In this document: piece after piece, positions 14,451 through 21,669 of the stretch
Layout: the number at the start of each line of letters is the position of its first letter
How positions within the stretch are numbered: the stretch's first letter is position 1
Source of the DNA: Spirochaetaceae bacterium
GTDB lineage: Bacteria > Spirochaetota > Spirochaetia > SZUA-6 > Bin103
Assembly: GCA_028818385.1 (NCBI GenBank)
Contig: JAPPNY010000018.1
Span: 1 to 31,709 of the forward strand
Reading direction: 5' to 3'
Length of the DNA: 31,709 bases
Program-made: the position numbers and the translations under genes
The notes under the pieces: generated by a model
Seen by the model: the letters and a program-made list of their open reading frames with translations, nothing else
Database searches by the model: none
What the model was told of the DNA's origin: nothing

Positions 14451-14651
14451 ATGGGTACATACCAGGAAATGATTGCAGACGTTCGGGAGAGCCGCTTGCG
14501 TATGTCCGAGAAGTGCGGCCATGACGTGGGCAGACTTCTTGATTATCTCCAGTGCTTCGAGATGAAATACTCGAAGCAAGTCAAGCCGTTCGACAACCCT
14601 GCAGCTCCCACACAGCCTTCGTCGACGCCGGCCATCAGCACCGGTGCGTAA
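14451..14651 (+). CDS. Small partner protein, likely antitoxin of the PIN toxin
   Basis: This 66-residue protein begins M-G-T-Y-Q-E-M-I-A-D-V-R-E-S-R and has M-S-E-K-C-G-H-D-V-G-R-L-L-D-Y-L-Q. This helical pattern (E-V-R-x-x-R, then D-x-x-x-L) is often seen in short proteins beside this PIN subgroup. The tail from about residue 46 is rich in Pro, Ser and Thr and probably unstructured. AGAGGATC precedes the ATG, and the gene follows the toxin by six bases. Toxin-first order is the reverse of usual VapBC. No DNA-binding motif is evident. The antitoxin role is inferred from position. Confidence 0.65.
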   Translation: MGTYQEMIADVRESRLRMSEKCGHDVGRLLDYLQCFEMKYSKQVKPFDNPAAPTQPSSTPAISTGA

Positions 14652-14668
14652 TCTGACCGCACCGGTGC
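14638..14668. repeat. Twin palindrome GCACCGGTGC
   Basis: GCACCGGTGC occurs at 14638-14647 and again at 14659-14668. Each copy is self-palindromic and the two can pair over an 11-base loop. It spans the stop codon of the small partner gene, so it could end transcription of the toxin pair. The stretch 14669-14799 holds nothing I can support. Confidence 0.45.
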
Positions 14669-14799
14669 CATCGGAACGACTCCCCCCGACGCGCGTCAAG
14701 CTTTCCGTCAGCGCTTGCGCGCCGCGCGCGGGGGCCGGCGAACCGGCTTCCAGGCTGAGGAGGAGGCCGTAAAGCGGGCGAGCTGACGCCAAGGCGGGA

Positions 14800-14824
14800 G
14801 GCGCCGGAGCGAACAGCCGGCGCC
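14800..14824. terminator. GC-rich hairpin downstream of ppc
   Basis: GGCGCCGG (14800-14807) and CCGGCGCC (14817-14824) form a perfect 8-bp stem with a 9-base loop, extendable with one bulge. It lies 30 bases past the ppc stop on the minus strand and between convergent genes, so it may act as a terminator. There is no T tract. Confidence 0.4.
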
Positions 14825-14853
14825 CTCGTGGGTCGCTGAGACCTGGGGCGGGG

Positions 14854-17598
14854 CTACCCCGTGTTGCGCAGGCCGGCGGCCAGGCCGTTGACGGTGAGCA
14901 GGATCGCCCGCTCGACCTGCCGGTCCACCGCGTCGGAGCTCCGGTGCCGCGCCAGCAGCACCACCTGCAGCAGGTTCAGCGGCTCCAGGTAGGCGGAGCG
15001 CACCTCCAGGGTGCGCTTGAGCACCGGGTAGTCGGCAAGCAGCGTCGGCTTGCCGGTGGTGGCCAGCACGTGCTCCAGCGCCCGCTCATGCTCGGCGGCG
15101 ACCAGGTCGAAGATCTGACGGTGCTCCGCCGGCACCAGCGCCTCCACGTAGCGCTGCGCGGTCACCAGGTCGGTCTTCGCCAGCGTCATCTCCACGTTGG
15201 AGATGAACATCCGGAAGAAACGCCAGCGTTCGTACATCTCGCCCAGCGCGTCCGCCCCCGCCTCACGCGCGGCTGCCAGGCCGCTGCCAACGCCGTACCA
15301 TCCCGGGGCCACCTGGCGGGTCTGCGTCCAGCCGAATACCCACGGAATGGCGCGCATGCCGCCGATTCCGCCACCCGTGCCCGGACGCCGGGCCGGCCGC
15401 GACCCGATGTTGAGCGAGGCCAGCTCCTCCACGGGCGTGGCGGTCAGGAAGTAGTGAACGAGGGATGGATGGTCGACCAGGTCGCGGTAGGCCCGGAACG
15501 CGGCGCGCGAGGTGATGTCCATGACCGCGTCCCACCGGTTGAGATCGTCTTCCGACAGGGTCGAGCTCCGATGCAGCACCGCCGCCTCGACGGAGGCGGC
15601 CAGCGTCAGCTCCAGGTTGTCCCGCGCCAGCCGCGGCAGCCCGTACTTGTCGCTCACCACCTCGCCCTGCTCGGTGATCTTGATCGTGCCGTCCACCGCT
15701 CCCCAGGGCTGGGCCAGGATCGCCTCCGCGGTGGGACCGCCGCCGCGCCCGACCGTGCCGCCACGCCCGTGGAAGAACCGTAGCGGCACGCCGTACTCGC
15801 GGGCCACGTCGCGCAGCCGCCGAACGCATCGATGCAGCTCCCACTGGGCGGTGGTGATCCCCGCCAGCTTGTTCGAGTCGGAATACCCCAGCATGACCTC
15901 CTGGCGGCCGCCGCGCAGCCGCAACAGCTCGCGGTAGCTCGGCTCCTCCAGCAAGGCGCGGAGCGTCTCCCCCGCCCGGCGGATCGACTCCGGCGTCTCG
16001 AACAGCGGCACGAACCCGATCGCCGCGCGGCCGGCGGCGATGTCGACCAGCCCGGCCTCGCGCGCCAGCACCACCGCTGCCAGCAGGTCGTCCGGGCCCA
16101 GCGTCTCCGAGACGATGTAGCTCTCGATCGCGCGCGCGCCGAAGCGGTCGAGCGCCGCGCGGACCACCCGCATCGTCTCCAGGGTGCGGCCGGGATCGCC
16201 GCGCAGATCGGTGGCGGCGGTCGCGATCGGCCGCCGGTTGCGCAGCTCCGTGGACAGCAGATCGAACCGCTCCGCCGGCGCCATGCGGGCATAGTCCGGC
16301 GCGTCGGGCAGGCGGCGGTACAGCGCGGCCAGCGTGGCGTGGTGCTTCTCGGCGTGCTCGCGGACATCCAGGGTCGCCAGATGGAAGCCGAAGGCCGCCG
16401 CGCGGCGCAGCAGCCGGCGCAGCGCCCCGTCGGCGATCGCCTCGCCCCGGTGGGCGCGCAGCGACCTCTGCAGCATCTCCAGCTCCGCGACCAGCTCGGC
16501 GGAGCCGCGGTAGTCGCGGCGCGGAACGTGGCGGGTGTCCTCGGCGATCCGCGCTCGCGTGTTCACCAGCCGCTCGCGGATGTAGTTGAGCTTCAGCCGG
16601 TAGCTCTCGCCCGTGCCGCCGCGCCCGAAGCGGCCGTCGGTCGCCGGCAGCGCCTGGCGGTCGCGGCGCAGGCTGAGGGTCAGCTCCGCCGACACGCCGT
16701 GGATGTGTTCCGAGCTGCTCAGCTCGGCCGACAGGCCCTCCACCGCGCCGATCAGCTCGCGAAGGGCGTGGTCGTGCTGCAGCTCCAGCACGTCCATGGT
16801 CACGTCCGCCGTCACCAGCGGGTTGCCGTCGCGGTCCCCTCCGACCCAGCTTCCGAAGTTCAGCGGCCGCGCGTGCGCCGGCAACTCGATGCCGGCCCGC
16901 TGCATCTGTTGGTCCAGCTCGTCGAACAGGTCGCCGGTGACCTCGCGCAGCATCTCGCTCAGGTAGTAGACCGCCGCCCGCGCCTCGTCGGTCGGGCGTG
17001 GTCTGTGCACGCGCAGCTCGTCGGTCTGCCAGATGAGGTCGATCATCTCGGCCAGCCGCCGCTCGATGCGGGCCAGGTCCACCTCGGTCTGACGCGGGTC
17101 GGCCCGGTCGTAGAGCAGCTCGCCGATGCGCTGCAGCTTGGTCAGCACGGATCGGCGCGCCGCCTCGGTGGGATGCGCCGTGAAGACCGGCCGCACGTCG
17201 AGGCGGGGCGCCGCCTCGCGCAGTGCCGCGCAGCGCTCATCATCTCCCTCGATATGGTCGAACAGGGCGCGCAGCCGGCCGCGGCCGACCCCGCTGCGCG
17301 GCCCGTGCTCGCCGACGCGGTGGGTCTGCTCGGCGACGTTCGCCAAGTGGAAGAAGGTGGAGAAGGCGCGCACCAGGTTGGTGGTGTCGGCGATGTCCAG
17401 GCCCTCCAGGAGGGCGGTCAGCTCGGCGCGCGCGCTGCTTCCCGCCGCAGGGTCGCGCGACTGCTTGCTCAGCGTGCGCACCCGCTCGACCAGCTCCAGG
17501 AGCTGCGGCCCGTGCTGCCGGACCAGGGTCTGCCCCAGGAGGTTGCCGAGCAGCCTGATGTCGGAACGCAACACCGTATCGGTTCCGGATGAGCTCAT
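14854..17598 (-). CDS. ppc: Phosphoenolpyruvate carboxylase
   Basis: This 914-residue enzyme makes oxaloacetate from PEP and bicarbonate to refill the TCA cycle. It holds the catalytic His142 in V-F-T-A-H-P-T-E-A, then G-G-D-R-D-G-N-P, L-G-Y-S-D-S-N-K, the glycine-rich loop F-F-H-G-R-G-G-T-V-G-R-G-G-G-P and the C-terminal R-N-T-G, all diagnostic of bacterial-type PEPC. The length is normal. The ATG has no Shine-Dalgarno site; a -10-like TAGAAT ends nine bases upstream, so the transcript may have almost no leader. It is on the same strand as the M20 gene upstream, with 69 bases between. Its 3' end is duplicated at 13810-13881, a sign of an insertion just downstream. Confidence 0.98.
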   Translation of the reverse strand: MSSSGTDTVLRSDIRLLGNLLGQTLVRQHGPQLLELVERVRTLSKQSRDPAAGSSARAELTALLEGLDIADTTNLVRAFSTFFHLANVAEQTHRVGEHGPRSGVGRGRLRALFDHIEGDDERCAALREAAPRLDVRPVFTAHPTEAARRSVLTKLQRIGELLYDRADPRQTEVDLARIERRLAEMIDLIWQTDELRVHRPRPTDEARAAVYYLSEMLREVTGDLFDELDQQMQRAGIELPAHARPLNFGSWVGGDRDGNPLVTADVTMDVLELQHDHALRELIGAVEGLSAELSSSEHIHGVSAELTLSLRRDRQALPATDGRFGRGGTGESYRLKLNYIRERLVNTRARIAEDTRHVPRRDYRGSAELVAELEMLQRSLRAHRGEAIADGALRRLLRRAAAFGFHLATLDVREHAEKHHATLAALYRRLPDAPDYARMAPAERFDLLSTELRNRRPIATAATDLRGDPGRTLETMRVVRAALDRFGARAIESYIVSETLGPDDLLAAVVLAREAGLVDIAAGRAAIGFVPLFETPESIRRAGETLRALLEEPSYRELLRLRGGRQEVMLGYSDSNKLAGITTAQWELHRCVRRLRDVAREYGVPLRFFHGRGGTVGRGGGPTAEAILAQPWGAVDGTIKITEQGEVVSDKYGLPRLARDNLELTLAASVEAAVLHRSSTLSEDDLNRWDAVMDITSRAAFRAYRDLVDHPSLVHYFLTATPVEELASLNIGSRPARRPGTGGGIGGMRAIPWVFGWTQTRQVAPGWYGVGSGLAAAREAGADALGEMYERWRFFRMFISNVEMTLAKTDLVTAQRYVEALVPAEHRQIFDLVAAEHERALEHVLATTGKPTLLADYPVLKRTLEVRSAYLEPLNLLQVVLLARHRSSDAVDRQVERAILLTVNGLAAGLRNTG
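14861..14913. repeat. Direct repeat copy 2 (53 bp, within ppc)
   Basis: Identical to 13817-13869 and forming the last codons but two of the intact ppc gene (seven bases before the stop). See the entry for copy 1. Confidence 0.9.
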
Positions 17599-17667
17599 GT
17601 CGGCGGCATTCTACCGATACGCGTCGGGCCGATGTCTCGGCGGGACCACGGCCACGCAGAGCATCGA

Positions 17668-18894
17668 TCAGATGGCGTTGGCGCGCTCGGTCACCGCGTG
17701 CAGCAGCACGTTGCAGCCCGCGACACAGTCCTCCCTGGCGGCGTCCTCCAGCTCGCTGTGGCTGATGCCGCCCGCGCAGGGGATGAAGATCATCGCCGTC
17801 GGCGCCCGCTCCGCGATGTGGCAGGCGTCGTGCCCGGCGCCGGACACGATCTCCATGGCACCGCATCCGTCCGCGGCGGCCCCGCGGCGCACCGCCTCGA
17901 TGCAGCCGGCGTCGAAGCGCAACGGAGACTGGTGCCAGATCTCCTCCAGGCTCAGGTGCAACCCTGCCGCCGAACAGATCGCCGCCGCCTCGGCCTCCAG
18001 GGCGGATCGCATCGAGGAGAGCCGCTGGTCCTCCGGATGCCTCAGGTCGACGGTGAAGCGCACGCGCCCGGGAATGGTGTTGCGCGAGTTCGGGTGCACG
18101 TCAAGTTGGCCCACGGTCGCGCACGCACCGGGCAGATGCTCGCGGCCGATCCGGCGGACGGCCTCCACGATGCGGGCAGCGCCGAGCAGCGCGTCCCTGC
18201 GCGTCTCCATCGGCGTCGTGCCGGCATGCGCCTCCTGGCCGCTGACGGCGAGGTCGAACCAGCGCTGTCCCTGTGCTCCGGTCACCACGCCGATAGTCTT
18301 CCCCGCCTGCTCCAGGACCGGGCCCTGCTCGATGTGAAGCTCGAAGTACGCCGCGATCTCGTCCACCGATACCCGATCCGCACCGCGATAGCCGATCCGT
18401 TCGAGTTCGGCGCCGAAACTGCGTCCATCCGTACCCCTGGTCGCGTCGATTCTGTGCGGGTCGAACTGACCCGCGAACACCCCCGATCCCATCATCGACG
18501 GCGCGAAGCGGCAACCCTCCTCGTTCGTCCACGAGACAACCTCGATCGGTCCCTCGGTCACCTGGTCCAGGTCGTTGAGGGTGCGCACCACCTCCAGCGC
18601 CGCGAGCACGCCGTACGCGCCGTCGAACTTGCCGCCGGCGGGCTGGGTGTCGAGATGGCTGCCCGCCAGGACCGCCCGGTGGCCGGAGCGGCAGCCTGCC
18701 CGGCGAGCGAAGATGTTGCCGGTCGCGTCGATCCGGATGGCGCAGCCGGCTTCCCGGCACCAGGCGACGAACAGGTCACGCGCCTCGCGGTCCAGATCGG
18801 TGAGCGTCTGGCGATTGACCCCTCCCCGTTCGGTCGCCCCGATTTGCGCCATTCGCATCAGGCTCGCCCACAACCGGTCGGCATCGATCCTCAT
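17668..18894 (-). CDS. M20 family amidase (hydantoinase/carbamoylase family)
   Basis: This 408-residue peptidase-M20-fold protein has G-S-H-L-D-T (His80), G-G-K-F-D-G (Asp91), N-E-E-G (Glu126) and H-I-E-Q-G-P (His187), the dinuclear metal ligands of the N-carbamoyl-L-amino-acid hydrolase/beta-ureidopropionase/allantoate amidohydrolase group. N-S-R-N-T-I-P-G-R-V in the lid domain is also typical. It removes a carbamoyl group, releasing CO2 and NH3. It follows the putrescine-type aminotransferase by 47 bases on the same strand, and no AguB nitrilase is present in the window. It could therefore split N-carbamoylputrescine made by the agmatine deiminase. The family normally wants a carboxylate in its substrate, so that role is a hypothesis. 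ATG 18894 has AGGA upstream. Confidence 0.88.
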   Translation of the reverse strand: MRIDADRLWASLMRMAQIGATERGGVNRQTLTDLDREARDLFVAWCREAGCAIRIDATGNIFARRAGCRSGHRAVLAGSHLDTQPAGGKFDGAYGVLAALEVVRTLNDLDQVTEGPIEVVSWTNEEGCRFAPSMMGSGVFAGQFDPHRIDATRGTDGRSFGAELERIGYRGADRVSVDEIAAYFELHIEQGPVLEQAGKTIGVVTGAQGQRWFDLAVSGQEAHAGTTPMETRRDALLGAARIVEAVRRIGREHLPGACATVGQLDVHPNSRNTIPGRVRFTVDLRHPEDQRLSSMRSALEAEAAAICSAAGLHLSLEEIWHQSPLRFDAGCIEAVRRGAAADGCGAMEIVSGAGHDACHIAERAPTAMIFIPCAGGISHSELEDAAREDCVAGCNVLLHAVTERANAI

Positions 18895-18941
18895 GGGGCG
18901 ATCCTCGCACGACTCCTCAGCCCGCGTGCGCGCGCCATCAG

Positions 18942-20345
18942 CTACGCGGCAAACGGGACTCCCTGACGCGTCAGGTCGGCGACCACCGCGTCGAGCGACT
19001 CGCCCAGAATGGCAACGATGCGGTCGATCTGCCGCCCGGTCAGGATGAGCGCGGGCGAAAGGACCGCCAGGTTGCCGATCGGCCGAATGATGAGCCCGCG
19101 CGACTGCGCCGCGCGCGCCACATGTCTGCCGATCTGGATCTCGCCGGGAAACGGCTCTCTGGTGTGCCGATCCTTGACGAACTCGATGCACAGCATGAAG
19201 TGGCTGCCGCGCACGTCGCCGACGATCGGAACGCTCCCGAGCGTCTGCAGTCGCTCGTGGAAGTAGGGACCGTTCTCCTGGACGCGCTCGCAGATGCGCT
19301 CGCGCTCCATGACGTCGATGTTGGCCAGGGCAACGGCGCATGAGGCCGCATGCCCGGAATACGTGAAGCCGTGCGCGAAGATGGCGCCGTCGGATCGCGG
19401 ACGCGACAATCCGTCATACACGCGATCCGACATGATCGTCGCTCCAAGCGGCAGGTAACCGGAGGTGATTCCCTTTGCGGTCACGATCATGTCCGGCACG
19501 ATGCCGTAGCGATCGTGACTGGCGAAGAAGTGCCCGAGCCGGCCGAACGCCGTCACCACCTCGTCGGACACGTAGAGGATGTCGTGCTCCTCGCACACCT
19601 GCTTCATCCGCCGGTGGTAGCCGTCGGGAGCGACCAGCACCCCGCCGGCGCCCATGATCGGTTCGGCGAAGAAGCACGCGATGTTGTCCGCCCCGAGCTC
19701 CGCGATCGTGCGTTCGAACTCCGCGACCAGACAGTCGCAGTAGGCAGCCTGGCCGCCGATGCCCTCCGGCATGCGATAGCAATTGGCCTCCGAGACATGA
19801 TGGACCAGGCCCTCGGGAAACTGGAAACCCGGCTTGTCGGCGGCCTTGCCGGACAGCGCCGAGGCCAGAAACGTGCTGCCGTGATAGGCGTTCCGCCGCG
19901 AGATGACCAGCCGCTTCGAAGGCTTGCCGACGGTGTCGAAATAGTAGTGGGCGATCCGTACGGCGGAGTCGTTGGCAGTGGAGCCGCCGGTGCTGTAGAA
20001 GGTGTGATTGAGGTCTCCCGGAGCCAGTTGGGCGAGCTTCGCGGCCAACTCCGTTGCCGGCGGATTCGCCAGGTTGGCGAAGTAGGAGTACTGCGGCAGG
20101 GCGCCGAGCTGGCGCGCCGCCGCATCGATCAGCTCCCGGCGGCCGTAGCCGACGTTGGCGAACCACAGCCCGCCGATGCCATCGATGAACCGGTTCCCGT
20201 GGGCGTCCCACACGTACGCCCCGTCGCCGCGGACCATGGTTGTCGATCCCGATCGGGTCCAGTCGGAGAAGTCGGTCCAGGGATGGACGCAGTGTTCCAA
20301 ATCCGTCCGGTGGAGGTCTGCCGCGTCACGATTTTCTGCGAGCAT
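18942..20345 (-). CDS. Class III aminotransferase, putrescine-type (SpuC-like)
   Basis: This 467-residue omega-aminotransferase has S-T-G-G-S-T-A-N-D (118-126), F-F-A-E-P-I-M-G-A-G-G (225-235), V-S-D-E-V (259-263) with Asp261, and T-A-K-G-I-T-S-G with the PLP Lys291. The overall pattern, such as F-T-Y-S-G-H and G-L-I-I-R-P-I-G, is that of putrescine/beta-alanine:pyruvate aminotransferases. It would turn putrescine into 4-aminobutanal. It diverges from potF across a 184-bp region with two matching operator-like sites. On its side, the -10-like TAGCGT is centred 35 bp from site 1. GGGAG lies before the ATG. Position beside potFGHI, agmatine deiminase and the LuxR regulator supports polyamine use. 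Confidence 0.9.
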   Translation of the reverse strand: MLAENRDAADLHRTDLEHCVHPWTDFSDWTRSGSTTMVRGDGAYVWDAHGNRFIDGIGGLWFANVGYGRRELIDAAARQLGALPQYSYFANLANPPATELAAKLAQLAPGDLNHTFYSTGGSTANDSAVRIAHYYFDTVGKPSKRLVISRRNAYHGSTFLASALSGKAADKPGFQFPEGLVHHVSEANCYRMPEGIGGQAAYCDCLVAEFERTIAELGADNIACFFAEPIMGAGGVLVAPDGYHRRMKQVCEEHDILYVSDEVVTAFGRLGHFFASHDRYGIVPDMIVTAKGITSGYLPLGATIMSDRVYDGLSRPRSDGAIFAHGFTYSGHAASCAVALANIDVMERERICERVQENGPYFHERLQTLGSVPIVGDVRGSHFMLCIEFVKDRHTREPFPGEIQIGRHVARAAQSRGLIIRPIGNLAVLSPALILTGRQIDRIVAILGESLDAVVADLTRQGVPFAA

Positions 20346-20359
20346 GGCTGTCTCCCGCC

Positions 20360-20365
20360 ACGCTA
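20360..20365 (-). promoter_or_regulatory. -10-like TAGCGT of the aminotransferase unit
   Basis: TAGCGT is preceded on the minus strand by GCGTCGTT. It matches the plus-strand hexamer ahead of potF, which is preceded by GCGTCTGG. Its centre is 35 bp from the centre of operator site 1. Inferred from the shared layout. Confidence 0.5.
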
Positions 20366-20384
20366 AACGACGCTGCGTGCTGCC

Positions 20385-20405
20385 GTGAATATCCCCTTGG
20401 GGACA
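20385..20405. promoter_or_regulatory. Operator site 1 (TCCCC-TT-GGGGA)
   Basis: TCCCCTTGGGGA (20392-20403) is a perfect 12-bp palindrome, flanked on the aminotransferase side by GTGAATA. Together with site 2 it forms a 19-bp inverted repeat with one mismatch. The two cores are 32 bp apart, about three helical turns. It is the likely binding site for the LuxR-type regulator encoded at 25912-26721. Confidence 0.75.
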
Positions 20406-20421
20406 TCGATGCAGACGGAAT

Positions 20422-20442
20422 TATCCCCAAAGGGATATTCAC
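20422..20442. promoter_or_regulatory. Operator site 2 (TATCCC-CAAA-GGGATA)
   Basis: TATCCCCAAAGGGATA has 6-bp arms around CAAA and is followed by TTCAC toward potF. Its centre is 34 bp from the centre of the TAGCGT hexamer at 20461-20466. It mirrors site 1. Confidence 0.75.
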
Positions 20443-20460
20443 CACCCTGTCGGCGTCTGG

Positions 20461-20466
20461 TAGCGT
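20461..20466 (+). promoter_or_regulatory. -10-like TAGCGT of potF
   Basis: Same hexamer and upstream GCGTC as on the aminotransferase side. It would start transcription near 20473, about 57 bases ahead of the potF ATG. In that leader TCATGGC (20481-20487) pairs with GCCATGA (20496-20502). Confidence 0.5.
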
Positions 20467-20529
20467 CCGGTCATGCACATTCATGGCGCGAGCGTGCCAT
20501 GAGAAACCAGGACACGGGAGGGCGATGAC

Positions 20530-21624
20530 ATGCTCAGAAGGCTATGGACGGGATGCGCGGCGATCGTTCTGGTAGCGGCGGCCGGCGTGGCTTCCGCGCA
20601 GGAGATGGTCCTGAACGTCTACAACTGGTCGGACTACATCGCCGAGGACACGATCGCCAATTTCGAGGAGCGTACCGGGATCAAGGTCAACTACGACGTG
20701 TTCGACTCGAACGAGGTGCTGGAGGCGAAGCTGCTGGCCGGCAACAGCGGCTACGACGTGGTGGTGCCGGCAGCCAGCTTCCTGGAGCGGCAGATCACGG
20801 CCGGCGTCTTCGCCAGGCTGGACAAGAGCAGGCTGGGCAACTACGGGAACCTGGATGCGACCATCCTGGAGCGGGTCGCGGCTCACGATCCCGGTAACGA
20901 GCACGCGGTCCCGTACATGTGGGGAACGACCGGCTTCGGCTACAACGTCGGCAAGGTCGAGGCGGTCATGGGCGACGCCCCGACCGGCAGTTGGCGCATG
21001 CTCTTCGATCCCGACGTGGTCGCGGAGCTTGCGGATTGCGGCGTGACGCTGCTGGACGCACCGACCGAAGTGTTCGCCAATCTGATGGGCTATCTCGGCC
21101 GCGATCCGAACAGCGAGAGCGCGGAGGACGTCGAGCTGTTCGAGGAACACCTGTTGAAGATCCGTCCCCACATCCGATATTTCCACTCGTCGCAGAATAT
21201 CAACGACCTGGCCAACGGCGAAATCTGCGTGGCCATGGGCTGGAGCGGCGACATGCTGATCGCGCGCGACCGCGCCATGGAGGCCGGCCAGGGCGTCGAG
21301 ATCGCCTATACCATTCCCAGCGAAGGAGCGGTCATCTGGTTCGACAACCTGGCCATCCCCAGCGACGCGCCGCACCCGGAGAACGCGCACCTGTTCCTGG
21401 ACTACATGATGGAGGCGGAGGTGGCTGCCGCGATCTCCAACTACGTGTTCTACGCGAACGCCAACAGCGCTTCGCTCCCGTACGTGGACGACGAGGTGAA
21501 GTCCGATCCGTCGATCTATCCGTCGGACGCGGTCAAGGAGAACCTGTTCGCCGATCTGGCGGATTCGCCCGCGTTCACGCGGCTGCTGACGCGGGCATGG
21601 ACCAGGGTGAAAACCGGGCGGTGA
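20530..21624 (+). CDS. potF: Putrescine-binding periplasmic protein PotF
   Basis: This 364-residue protein has a signal peptide (about 1-23, ending A-S-A). Its mature part closely follows E. coli PotF: Y-N-W-S-D-Y-I-A, V-F-D-S-N-E-V-L-E, A-S-F-L-E-R-Q, P-Y-M-W-G-T-T-G, L-D-A-P-T-E-V-F, Y-F-H-S-S-Q-N-I-N-D-L and V-F-Y-A-N-A-N. The diamine-binding Trp and Asp in N-W-S-D, the Trp and Asp of G-W-S-G-D and the Asp of W-F-D are kept. It therefore captures putrescine or a close polyamine in the periplasm for PotGHI. GGGAGGG lies nine bases before ATG 20530. It is first in the potFGHI operon and diverges from the aminotransferase; regulation through sites 1 and 2 is likely. Confidence 0.96.
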   Translation: MLRRLWTGCAAIVLVAAAGVASAQEMVLNVYNWSDYIAEDTIANFEERTGIKVNYDVFDSNEVLEAKLLAGNSGYDVVVPAASFLERQITAGVFARLDKSRLGNYGNLDATILERVAAHDPGNEHAVPYMWGTTGFGYNVGKVEAVMGDAPTGSWRMLFDPDVVAELADCGVTLLDAPTEVFANLMGYLGRDPNSESAEDVELFEEHLLKIRPHIRYFHSSQNINDLANGEICVAMGWSGDMLIARDRAMEAGQGVEIAYTIPSEGAVIWFDNLAIPSDAPHPENAHLFLDYMMEAEVAAAISNYVFYANANSASLPYVDDEVKSDPSIYPSDAVKENLFADLADSPAFTRLLTRAWTRVKTGR

Positions 21625-21669
21625 CGGCTCGGCCGCGACCCGTGGCCTACTGATCGCGGCGCATCGCGA

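Noticed and set aside
14688..14786. Short plus frame with F-R-Q-R-L-R-A-A-R and E-E-E-A-V-K-R-A
   Set aside because: It has no start codon or ribosome site and is only 32 codons; likeness to a DNA-binding antitoxin fragment is too slight.
14280..14792. 170-codon minus-strand frame
   Set aside because: It lies antisense to the PIN toxin and its partner, has an arginine-rich composition typical of shadow frames, and shows no domain.
14652..14853. Possible small structured RNA between the toxin pair and ppc
   Set aside because: Only two simple hairpins are visible and nothing matches tRNA, RNase P, tmRNA or a known riboswitch by eye.
15832..17592. 586-codon frame antisense to ppc
   Set aside because: Long antisense frames are common in such GC-rich genes; composition (His, Arg, Gln, Val rich) and lack of domains mark it as a shadow of ppc.
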